DNA from: JAHBVL01 sp963712055
Lineage (GTDB): Bacteria; Chloroflexota; Chloroflexia; Thermomicrobiales; UBA6265
Reading direction: 5' to 3'
Length of the DNA: 64,000 nucleotides
Assembly (NCBI GenBank): GCA_963712055.1
Contig: CAVQGN010000001.1
Location: 62,001-126,000, forward strand
The stretch's first letter is position 1. The number at the start of each line of letters is the position of its first letter. The notes beneath the pieces were generated by a model. That model saw only the letters and a program-made list of their open reading frames with translations, made no database searches and was not told where the DNA came from. This document shows positions 1-7,330 of this stretch, one piece after another. The translations under genes and the position numbers were made by a program.

Positions 1-727
1 CAAGACCGCCAGCCGCGGCGTCAAAGATGCGGACGCCCTCGAGAAAAGCGGCGTTGACGCATTCGATAGCGCGTCCGCTGGTGTCGTGCAGATGAACGGC
101 AAGGCGTTCGAGGTCGACCAGTCCGCTCGATCGTCGCACAAGACTGGCAACTTCCTCGGGTGTGGCTGTGCCTATCGTGTCGGCGAGAACTATCTCATCG
201 CAGCCGATCTGGTTGAGCGTGGTCACGAGCGCCAACGTAGCATCCGGGTCGACCGCTCCGGAAAACGGGCAGTGAAATGCGACTGAGATATACCCTCGGA
301 TGTACAGATTCCGTGCACGCGCTCGATCGGTCACCGCTCGTATTCGGCCAATGGATTCCGCAATCGAGCAACGAGTATTGGCCTGACTGAAGGCCTCAGA
401 GGCGGCGAGAAACAGAGCAATCGCATCCCCGCCCGCTTCGAGACATCGATCGAGTCCGCGCACATTCGGCACAAGTGAGAGATAGCGGACACCGGGTTTC
501 ATTTCGATGGTGCTGACCACCTCGAACGCGTCGGCCATTTTCGGGACCAGGTCTGGGCGGACAAAACTCGTCGTCTCGATGACCCGCATGCCAGCCTCCG
601 CGAGGGCCTCGATGAAAGCGATCTTGGCGACAACGGAGAAATCACGCGGATCGTTCTGCAGTCCGTCACGCGGAGCGACCTCAACGATGGTCACTCGATC
701 AGGAGAAGGACCGTTTCTGCCGCTCAT
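1..727 (-). CDS. Hydroxymethylglutaryl-CoA lyase, 3' end cut by window edge
   Basis: Predicted to cleave HMG-CoA to acetoacetate and acetyl-CoA (leucine degradation type), or a closely related aldol lyase of the same TIM-barrel family. Translation of the minus strand from the ATG at 727 reads VEVAPRDGLQN at about residues 15-25, the family signature holding the active-site Arg-Asp pair, and VHLHDTSGR further on, which matches the metal-binding His-x-His-Asp segment. The reading frame is open to base 1, giving 242 residues of an expected ~300. The C-terminal Cys loop lies outside the window. The start overlaps the hyuB stop by 4 bases (ATGA), so the two genes are probably translationally coupled. 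The exact acyl-CoA substrate cannot be told from sequence. Confidence 0.85.
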   Translation of the reverse strand, partial: MSGRNGPSPDRVTIVEVAPRDGLQNDPRDFSVVAKIAFIEALAEAGMRVIETTSFVRPDLVPKMADAFEVVSTIEMKPGVRYLSLVPNVRGLDRCLEAGGDAIALFLAASEAFSQANTRCSIAESIGRIRAVTDRARARNLYIRGYISVAFHCPFSGAVDPDATLALVTTLNQIGCDEIVLADTIGTATPEEVASLVRRSSGLVDLERLAVHLHDTSGRAIECVNAAFLEGVRIFDAAAGGL

Positions 728-2388
728 TGGCCCTTGAAAGCGTGAGCACGTGGTTCGAAGCCATAGCTTTCAGCAGCCTGCTGTGGTGACACGATCCCGT
801 TGCGCAGATCAGCTTCGATAGCCGCAGGATCGCGGCCCTCGGGATCGAAATAGCCGCCACCACCCGGAAGTTCGAGTGTGATCTCAGTATCGGCCGCAAG
901 TTCGAGCATCCCTTTGCCGGTGATCTTCTCGCCAGTTGACAGTCTGATTTCGCCTCTGGCGCCGTCGAGTCCCCCATTGAACCCCTGGGCCGGATGATCG
1001 AGACGGTCGAACAATCCGGAAAACGTATAGGGTCGATTTGTGCGGACCCCGAGATGTAATCGTTGGCCACAGCCACCCCGGTACTTGCCAGCGCCGCCGG
1101 AACCTTCCCGAATCTCTCTCGCATGAACGATCACCGGCGATAACTGCTCGATCACCTCGGCTGGGACCCCAGCGATCCCACTCGGAAACGCGGTCGCATG
1201 GAGACCATCCTTCTGGGCCCTGGCTCCGGTTCCGCCGCAGGAAAACCAGACATAGGCAAACGGTTCGTCGTTCAAATCGTGTCCGAGGAATTGCAGATTC
1301 CAGATATTTGCGGCGCCTTCCGCCATCAACGTCTCGGGCATCGCTTGCGCCAGTGCGCCAAAGATCGCACCTGGCAGGAAGTGGCCGATGATATGCCTTG
1401 CTCCAACCGCTGCCGGAGGAAGCGCATTCAGAATCGATCGTTCTGGTGCCGACACGGTGACCGGCCTGAAACTGCCCTCGTTGTTGGGCACATCAGGCGC
1501 GAGCGCACACTTGAGCGCATAGGTGGAATAGGCGTGGGTGTAGTTGAGAACGACATTGATGCCGCGTTTGCTTTCGCCAGAACTGCCAGACCAATCGACG
1601 TGCAACTGATCGCCGCTCTTGGTGATCGTCACTTTCAGGCGGACTGGTTCCTCATAGCCATCGGAAAAGACCTCGTTTGAATACGTCCCGTCGGGCAGTG
1701 TCGCGATCGCTTTGCGCATCGCGCTTTCCGAACGCTCGATGATGGCTTCAGCCAGTGGTTCGAGCGTGTCGAGGTCGAATTCCCGCATGAACTCGATCAG
1801 TCGAATCGCGCCGACATCGTTACCCGAGGCTTGCGCGTAGATGTCGCCAACCACCGGGTCCGGGGTGCGGACATTGGCACGCAGAATCCGAATCAGTTCT
1901 TCGTTCGGTTGGCCTTCGTCGAAGAGTTTCGTGATTGGTACGAAAAGACCTTCTTCGTAGATCGAGCGGGCGTCGGTCGACAAACCGATACCGCCGATGT
2001 CGAGGACATGGCAGGTGTTGCCGAAAAAGCCAACCAGATCGGCATCGAGAAAAACCGGTGTGATAACGGTGAAATCATGCAGATGACCGGATGTTTTCTG
2101 GGGGTCGTTGGTGATTAGAACGTCACCTTGACGAAGCGTTTCGGCTGGGTAGACAGCGAGGAAATGATGAATACAAGTCGCCATCGCATTGATATGACCA
2201 GGAGTGCCAGTGACCGCCTGAGCGATCATGTTGCCACGCGCGTCGAAGACTCCGGCAGAGAGATCGCCGGCTTCGCGGACGATCGAGGTGAAACTTGTTC
2301 GCATCAACGCCGCGGCCTGCTCGTTGACTACCGAGATCAGTCGGTTCCACATCACTTCGAGTCTGATCGCGTCGAACGTTTCTGGCAT
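724..2388 (-). CDS. hyuB: Hydantoinase/oxoprolinase subunit B
   Basis: HyuB-type subunit of the ATP-dependent hydantoinase / 5-oxoprolinase / acetone carboxylase superfamily. The 554 residues match the usual ~520-590. Family features seen are the N-terminal 'SIVREAGDLSAGVFD' block, a central 'NDPQKTSGHLHDFTVITP' segment with putative metal-binding residues, and the Gly-rich C-terminal 'REIREGSGGAGKYRGG' and 'LPGGGGYFDPEGRDP' motifs. It should work with the HyuA encoded upstream at 4155-6236 to open a cyclic amide or imide. The ATG at 2388 is preferred over the adjacent GTG at 2391; a GGGAAAAG sequence lies upstream. It is separated from hyuA by the repeat lipoprotein and coupled to the HMG-CoA lyase gene. 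True substrate unknown. Confidence 0.88.
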   Translation of the reverse strand: MPETFDAIRLEVMWNRLISVVNEQAAALMRTSFTSIVREAGDLSAGVFDARGNMIAQAVTGTPGHINAMATCIHHFLAVYPAETLRQGDVLITNDPQKTSGHLHDFTVITPVFLDADLVGFFGNTCHVLDIGGIGLSTDARSIYEEGLFVPITKLFDEGQPNEELIRILRANVRTPDPVVGDIYAQASGNDVGAIRLIEFMREFDLDTLEPLAEAIIERSESAMRKAIATLPDGTYSNEVFSDGYEEPVRLKVTITKSGDQLHVDWSGSSGESKRGINVVLNYTHAYSTYALKCALAPDVPNNEGSFRPVTVSAPERSILNALPPAAVGARHIIGHFLPGAIFGALAQAMPETLMAEGAANIWNLQFLGHDLNDEPFAYVWFSCGGTGARAQKDGLHATAFPSGIAGVPAEVIEQLSPVIVHAREIREGSGGAGKYRGGCGQRLHLGVRTNRPYTFSGLFDRLDHPAQGFNGGLDGARGEIRLSTGEKITGKGMLELAADTEITLELPGGGGYFDPEGRDPAAIEADLRNGIVSPQQAAESYGFEPRAHAFKGQ

Positions 2389-2467
2389 CACTCTTTTCCC
2401 ATCTGCTACGGGTCACATCTGACTGCAATCCTAACTGGCGAACACCACAGTGGCTAGCCAAAACAGA

Positions 2468-2494
2468 AGCGGAACCGGTTGGTCCGGTTCCGCT
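2468..2494 (-). terminator. Rho-independent terminator after the repeat lipoprotein gene
   Basis: Perfect 11-bp inverted repeat AGCGGAACCGG / CCGGTTCCGCT with a 5-base loop (2479-2483). Read on the minus strand the 3' side is followed by TTCTGTTTTGG, a T-rich tract typical of intrinsic termination. An outer ACAG/CTGT pairing extends the stem past one bulged base. It lies 34 bases after the lipoprotein stop and before hyuB, so hyuB may need read-through or its own start. Confidence 0.75.
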
Positions 2495-2527
2495 CTGTCG
2501 GTGTGACCATGTCGTTGCGACGATCTG

Positions 2528-3980
2528 CTAGATGCACTCCGGTGTTGGTGACGCTGTCGGAGTGGCCGCCGATGGACTTGCTTCCGGCGACGCCATTGGC
2601 GTGGCCGCCATCGGCGATCCGTCTGGTGTTGGCGTTTCCGTCGGCGCTGGCACACAGGTCGGGAGTGGTTCCTGCGTTTCAGTCACCGCCGGAACAGGAC
2701 TCGCTTCCTCGATGATCGCGGTCGGTTGCGGAGTGCCCAGCGGCGCGATCGGAGTTGCTGCTTCGGTCGCGAGCGGTGTGGCCGGAACCGACTCCACCGT
2801 TTCGGCAGGCGTGGCCGCAGCGACTTCCTCAGTAGCCGCTGGTGTTGCCATTTCGTCCGTTGGAGTGGCGGCTTCTTCGGTCAGCGTGACGGCGACAACT
2901 TCTTCGGTTGCCTCAGGAGTGGCCATCTCTTCAGCAGGGGTGGCCTCGACCACTTCTTCGGTTGCCTCAGGAGTGGCCATCTCTTCGACCGGCGTGGCTG
3001 CGACAACTTCTTCGGTTGCCTCAGGAGTCGCCATTTCCACAGCAGGGGTGGCCTCAGCCACTTCCTCGGTTGCCTCAGGAGTGGCCATCTCTTCGACTGG
3101 CGTGGCTGCGACAACTTCTTCAGTTGCCTCAGGAGTCGCCATCTCTTCGACCGGCGTGGCTGCGACAACTTCTTCGGTTGCTTCAGGAGTCGCCATCGCT
3201 TCGACCGGTGTGGCTTCGACGACCTCTTCGGTTGCTGTCAGGAGTGGCCATCGCTTCGACCGGTGTGGCTTCGACGACCTCTTCGGTTGCTTCAGGAGTC
3301 GCCATCGCTTCGACCGGTGTGGCTTCGACGACCTCTTCGGTTGCTTCAGGAGTCGCCATCGCTTCGACCGGCGTGGCTGCGACAACTTCTTCGGTTGCCT
3401 CAGGAGTCGCCATCGCTTCGACCGGCGTGGCTGCGACGACCTCTTCGGTTGCGTCAGGAGAGGCCATCGCTTCGACCGGTGTGGCTTCGACGACCTCTTC
3501 GGTTGCCTCAGGAGTCGCCATCGCTTCGACTGGCGTGGCTTCTATGGAGGCTTCGGCAGGTGTGGACTCGACAATCGCTGCGGGTGCAACGGGAGTTGCC
3601 ATTTCGTCCGCCGGCGTGGCTTCGTCGCTCTCTGCGATTGCTACAGGACTCGCGACCGCCTCGCCCGGCGTGGCCTCGACTGATCCTTCCACTGGTGTAC
3701 CGGCTGAGCCGACTGTTTCCTCAGCAGGGGTGCCGACCACAGCAGCGGTTTCATCGGCAGGAGTGCCGACAGAGCCAGCGGTTTCCTCGATTGGCGTTGA
3801 TTCGGCTGCGTTTTCGTCAGCGCCAGTCGCGGGCGTGCCGATCTCGGTAACGGCCGGGACGGATGGCGTTGGTGTCGGCTTTTCGCCTTCGTCGCGTCCG
3901 CAGGCTGCAAGCACAACCAGTGCGAGAATGGCCACACCCACAAGCCTGGCTACGCGTCCGTTGAGAACACTCTGTGCCAT
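2528..3980 (-). pseudogene. Repeat-rich lipoprotein with an internal 1-base frameshift
   Basis: The frame opens at the ATG at 3980 (AGGGAG ribosome site) with a lipoprotein signal: a hydrophobic stretch ending LVVLAAC, lipobox Cys about residue 27. The mature part is Pro/Thr/Glu/Ala-rich and consists mainly of an 18-residue unit of the form EATPVEAMATPEATEEVV, encoded by 54-bp direct repeats. An extra base at 3237 (55 bases between units instead of 54) shifts the frame, so the first frame stops at 3183 (265 aa). The correct frame resumes without loss and runs to 2528, ending in a Thr/Pro tail with two Cys. Restoring the base gives about 483 residues. It may be a surface-anchored spacer protein. 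Assembly error, real inactivation and phase variation are all possible. Confidence 0.7.
2890..3545 (-). repeat. Twelve tandem 54-bp coding repeats
   Basis: The landmark 'caggag(t/a)(c/g)gcc' recurs at about 2917, 2971, 3025, 3079, 3133, 3187, 3239, 3293, 3347, 3401, 3455 and 3509, i.e. every 54 bases except one 55-base step. Units differ by a few substitutions, giving alternating VVEATP / VVAATP and AEEMATP / VEAMATP peptides. Degenerate units flank both ends. All three plus-strand frames are also long open frames here, which is an artefact of the repeat. Confidence 0.9.
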
Positions 3981-4154
3981 CAGTCGACTCCCTGTACTGT
4001 ACTAATCCGGGATTCGCCGTGCGAATCGATCAGTTACGCTCGCCGGACGAATCCAGCAACTTCCTTGATGTTCCTGAGTATGCTAAGGCCGCGTCAACGT
4101 AAGCGCAAGCATCGCGCCCTTAACCTGACCGTGCTCGAAGCACAAATGGACCGA

Positions 4155-6236
4155 TCAGCCTGTCGGCATTGTCACGACGATCGAAAGATAGGGATCCACG
4201 GTCACGTTGGCTCCATCACCAACGACAACCGTCGATTCCCGTTCTTCGATGATCATCGGCCCCGTGCCGACGTCTCCTGGACTGAGCAGATAGCGGTCGA
4301 ACACCGGAACATCTACCAATGAGCCGGACCCGGGAACGAACATCGCTCTTCGGCCTTTCAGGGCTTCAGTCAGCGCGGAATCACGATTCGTCGCCCAACG
4401 CTCGAGCGGAAGATCAGGAGCTGGTGCAGCAGTGGTCACCCGCCAATTGACGGTTTCAATTGGGTTACCAGTTGCGGTTCGCCCATACAGCTTCTGGTAG
4501 GTCGATTCAAACCGTGCAATGAGATCAGGCAAGGTTGCCGCGGAGAGTTGCCCGGCTGGAAGCTCGACTGCAATCTCGTGCCCCTGACCGACATAGCGCA
4601 TCTCGGCGATACGCTGAACCGCGATGTCTGCCGGTGCGATCCCGGCATTGGCGAGCATAGCTTCACCCTCTGCCGCCATTTCCTCTAAACGCGCATTCGC
4701 ATATGCCCAGTCAATCGATTCGATCCGATCGACATAGGTCCGCACGAAATCGAACGAAACTGGCGCCACGAGAAAACCGATCGTGCTGCCTACACCAGCG
4801 CCAAAGGGGACGATCACCTCGGGCGAGCGGAGAATCGCGCCAACATTGCAGGCGTGAACCGGTCCCGCGCCTCCGAAAGCGAACATCGGGAACTCGCGCA
4901 CATCCTCGCCCCGTTCGATTGCGTGGATGCGTGCTGCGCTAGCCATTTGTTCATTGACAACCTGATGGATGCCCCAGGCCGCTGCTTCGATACTCATTCC
5001 AAGAGGCTTGGCGATGGTTTCAATAGCCGCACGGGCGGCTTCGACATCCAGCTTCATCGTCCCGCCAAGGAAATGATCGGGATCCAGATAACCAAGCACG
5101 AGATCGGCGTCGGTCACGGTTGGCGCTGTTCCACCCCGTCCATAACAGGCTGGACCAGGATCGGCTCCGGCGCTATCGGGTCCCACCTTGAGCAAGCCGA
5201 GATTGTCGATCCGGGCGATGCTGCCGCCGCCGGCCCCGATCTCGATCAATTCGATCACGGGAACGCTGACGGGAAGACCACTCCCTTTCTTGAAGCGGTA
5301 AACGCGACCGACTTCGAACTCGGAACTGGAGGTTGGTCCATCTTCGCCGATCAAACAGCACTTGGCCGTCGTGCCCCCCATGTCGAACGAAAGAAGCGAA
5401 GGTCTCCCGGTCAACTTGCCGAAATAGGCGGCGGCCAGTGCACCGGCGGCGGGTCCAGACTCAACCAGTCGAATGGGAAAGCGCTTTGCGGCATCGACAG
5501 CGCAAAGTCCACCGGAGGAGAGCATCACAAACAGCGAACTCGAGTAGCCGGCGTGGACAAGGGCGTCTTCGAGGCGTTGAAGATACGTTTCGGTCAAACC
5601 GCGCACATAGACATTTGCAACTGTCGTGCTGGTTCGCTCGTACTCTCGGATCTCGGGATCGACGTCGCTGGAAAGAGACACCGTGACCTCGGGAGCCATT
5701 GCGGTGATGGCTTCGCCAATCGCTTTTTCGTGATCGGGATTGCGATAACTGTGAATCAGGGAAACGGCGATCGCCTCCGTGCCAGCATCGAGAGCGGCTC
5801 TGATCGCCCGTTCGACCGAGTCATGATCGAGCGGTTCCAGGACCGTGCCGTCCGCGAGCATCCGTTCGTCGACTTCGAAACGGAGTGAGCGGGGAACGAG
5901 TGGATCGGGAAGTTCGAGCATGAGATCGTAGAGGTCGTAGCGGTGCTCACGTGCGATCTCGAGCGCATCGCGGAAACCCCGGGTCGTCAGCAATGCCGTG
6001 ACAGCGCCTTTGCGTTCGATTAGGGCGTTCGTGACGAGGGTCGTACCGTGAACGATCTGCTCCATCGCGGCGATCGTGGCGGGATGATCACCGGTCAGAT
6101 CGGAGAGCCCATCGATCACTGCTCTGGCGGGATCGTCCGGCGTCGTCAGGCGCTTGCCGACGGTGAAGGTGTTGTTGATTTCATCGAACAGCAGAAAATC
6201 GGTAAACGTACCGCCAATATCAATCCCTGCCCGCAC
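4155..6236 (-). CDS. hyuA: Hydantoinase/oxoprolinase subunit A
   Basis: HyuA-type ATP-binding subunit, 693 residues (family usual ~650-720). The N-terminus RAGIDIGGTFTDFLLFD is the first phosphate loop of an ASKHA-fold nucleotide site. 'LSFDMGGTTAKCCLIGEDG' is the second. 'FGGAGPVHACNVG' and 'PFGAGVGSTIGFL' near residue 450-480 are classic for the family. It hydrolyses ATP to drive opening of a hydantoin-like or oxoproline-like ring with HyuB. Start is GTG at 6236 with AGGAGAGG upstream. Transcribed away from the trp control region. The partner hyuB lies 1.8 kb downstream beyond the repeat lipoprotein, an unusual interruption of this pair. Confidence 0.9.
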   Translation of the reverse strand: MRAGIDIGGTFTDFLLFDEINNTFTVGKRLTTPDDPARAVIDGLSDLTGDHPATIAAMEQIVHGTTLVTNALIERKGAVTALLTTRGFRDALEIAREHRYDLYDLMLELPDPLVPRSLRFEVDERMLADGTVLEPLDHDSVERAIRAALDAGTEAIAVSLIHSYRNPDHEKAIGEAITAMAPEVTVSLSSDVDPEIREYERTSTTVANVYVRGLTETYLQRLEDALVHAGYSSSLFVMLSSGGLCAVDAAKRFPIRLVESGPAAGALAAAYFGKLTGRPSLLSFDMGGTTAKCCLIGEDGPTSSSEFEVGRVYRFKKGSGLPVSVPVIELIEIGAGGGSIARIDNLGLLKVGPDSAGADPGPACYGRGGTAPTVTDADLVLGYLDPDHFLGGTMKLDVEAARAAIETIAKPLGMSIEAAAWGIHQVVNEQMASAARIHAIERGEDVREFPMFAFGGAGPVHACNVGAILRSPEVIVPFGAGVGSTIGFLVAPVSFDFVRTYVDRIESIDWAYANARLEEMAAEGEAMLANAGIAPADIAVQRIAEMRYVGQGHEIAVELPAGQLSAATLPDLIARFESTYQKLYGRTATGNPIETVNWRVTTAAPAPDLPLERWATNRDSALTEALKGRRAMFVPGSGSLVDVPVFDRYLLSPGDVGTGPMIIEERESTVVVGDGANVTVDPYLSIVVTMPTG

Positions 6237-6517
6237 TCGCCAGATCCTCTCCTGAGTCCACGCACGTGTCGCCTCAATAGTGCCAGACCGTGGCGCTCGG
6301 CGACGATGCTGCCCGGCAACTCAGTCTGGAAGTTCGGAAGGAAGCCTGGCAGACAACAAGACAAGGGCGAAAACTGACCCCGGCTGCGGGATGTTCAATC
6401 CGTCTAGACGCGATTGGGAGTAATGATACCGGCGACGAAAGTGACCCATTGCCGGGTACCTTCTGCCGCCTTGGTGTCCGACCCGATGCCCCCTGAAGCT
6501 TGATTGAGCATGAGTGC

Positions 6518-6546
6518 TTGACAAAAAAGAACACATGTTCTATTCT
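6518..6546 (+). promoter_or_regulatory. Sigma-A-type promoter, TTGACA-17-TATTCT
   Basis: A perfect -35 TTGACA (6518-6523), a 17-base spacer and -10 TATTCT (6541-6546). It is the best housekeeping promoter match in the window. It fires rightward, away from hyuA, toward the small ORF at 6788 and the trp T-box. The predicted leader before the small ORF is about 235 bases. The spacer contains a palindromic operator-like box. Confidence 0.65.
6529..6540. promoter_or_regulatory. LexA-like operator GAAC-ACAT-GTTC
   Basis: Perfect palindromic half-sites GAAC and GTTC separated by 4 bases, the form of the Gram-positive type SOS box (CGAAC-N4-GTTCG) but lacking the outer C/G. It sits wholly in the -35/-10 spacer, where a bound repressor would block RNA polymerase. 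Assignment to LexA is by motif only. No lexA, recA or known SOS gene is in the window. Confidence 0.5.
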
Positions 6547-6663
6547 CTACCCACACGATCCCAGCGGACAGGTCTGCGGACGGCGCAGCCATTAAACGTG
6601 TCCGGGCTGGTAACCCGTCATCCAAACTCGGCGCCGAATCCCGGAACGCTCCTTCTATCGTCT

Positions 6664-6697
6664 CCTTCCCTCCTTCACGGGGGAAGGTCGGGGAAGG
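6664..6697. repeat. Imperfect palindromic element
   Basis: CCTTCCC-T-CCTTC on the left can pair with GAAGG-TC-GGGGAAGG on the right around a short central loop. It lies in the leader between the SOS-type promoter and the small ORF. It resembles dispersed C-rich/G-rich intergenic palindromes found in many genomes. Function unknown; the rest of 6547-6777 shows nothing else I can support. Confidence 0.35.
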
Positions 6698-6787
6698 GGG
6701 ATCGTTCGTCATGGTCGATTCCGCCGCTCGTCACTAGCACAGTGCCGCCGAACTGCACCGGCGGACACCATCGCAGAAAGGAGCACA

Positions 6788-6988
6788 TTGGCGACACCCG
6801 GCGCCAGGAGCACGTTTCCCGCAAAGCAGCGTCCTGCAGGGTCAACAGCCTGTCACGCGGAGGGTTTCAATCCGGCGGGAATCCCAGAAAACATAGTGCC
6901 CTTCTACCTCTGTTCTGGTTGCGGCCTCGATGTCTCATGGGCATCGAGCGAGCACACGCAATTGACACCCGCACTATCCGACTGGTAG
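6788..6988 (+). CDS. Small 66-residue protein with a CxxC motif
   Basis: TTG start with AAGGAG four bases upstream (6778-6783). The product is 66 residues and not recognised. Its second half contains a Cys at about residue 22, the segment 'VPFYLCSGCGLDVSW' (CxxC near residues 42-45) and ends SDW, which looks like half of a zinc-ribbon or a small redox/metal knuckle. It is the first open frame with a ribosome site after the LexA-like promoter and ends just before the trp T-box leader. Supported by ribosome site, promoter and Cys pattern; no homologue known to me. Could still be a chance frame. Confidence 0.4.
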   Translation: MATPGARSTFPAKQRPAGSTACHAEGFNPAGIPENIVPFYLCSGCGLDVSWASSEHTQLTPALSDW

Positions 6989-7009
6989 ATTGGCCGCAAG
7001 TGAAGAAGC

Positions 7010-7303
7010 GCAACTGCGTTGAACGGAACGAGTAGGTTCCAGCACGAGCGAGTTGAGCGAACCGGAGTTGGTGCGAGTCCGGTACTCGCTGGGAAACGAA
7101 TGGATCCGTGAGCAGCAAACCGAACTCGGAGTGTCTTCCTCCCTGACAGTAGGCTTTGCCGGTTTCTCCGCCGTTACAGGGAGCAGGGTATCGGTCTTTC
7201 AGACCCGTACCCGGAGAGCGAGGGATCACTAGTGGTCCCTAATGCGGGTGGTACCGCGGTGGTGTTTGACGCCTTCGTCCCGGTTGGGATGATGGCGTTT
7301 TTT
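7010..7303 (+). promoter_or_regulatory. T-box riboswitch, tryptophan specifier
   Basis: Leader of the trp operon. Stem I includes the AGTA loop-E signature near 7031-7034, the apical 'TTGGTGCGAG' segment (7068-7077) and a specifier-loop codon TGG (Trp) at 7101-7103 followed by the usual purine. The T-box proper, GGGTGGTACCGCG, is at 7246-7258, and its UGGU bulge would pair with the tRNA acceptor end. It is followed by an intrinsic terminator. Uncharged tRNA-Trp should stabilise the antiterminator and switch trpEGDCF on. The 5' boundary is approximate. Confidence 0.88.
7269..7303 (+). terminator. T-box attenuator terminator
   Basis: ACGCCtTCgTCCC (7269-7281) pairs with GGGAtGAtGGCGT (7286-7298) around a GGTT loop, followed by TTTTTT. 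It overlaps the 3' side of the antiterminator region, as expected for a T-box switch, and lies 28 bases before the trpE start. Confidence 0.8.
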
Positions 7304-7330
7304 GTTTCGTGTTTCGTGACAGGAAGTCTG

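Noticed and set aside
2840..3560. CRISPR-like regular repeats
   Set aside because: Repeats are contiguous 54-mers without unique spacers and keep a coding frame; no cas genes.
2532..4005. Long plus-strand frames of 365-383 codons
   Set aside because: Shadows of the 54-bp repeats on the minus strand; the minus frame has a lipoprotein signal, ribosome site and terminator.
4854..5888. 344-codon plus-strand frame
   Set aside because: Antisense to hyuA, which has full-length family motifs.
6514..7035. 173-codon plus-strand frame
   Set aside because: Starts within the -35 box of the promoter, no ribosome site, atypical composition; overlaps the T-box leader.
7232..7330. Upstream GTG start for trpE
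   Set aside because: Lies in the T-box and runs through its terminator; ATG 7331 has a proper ribosome site.
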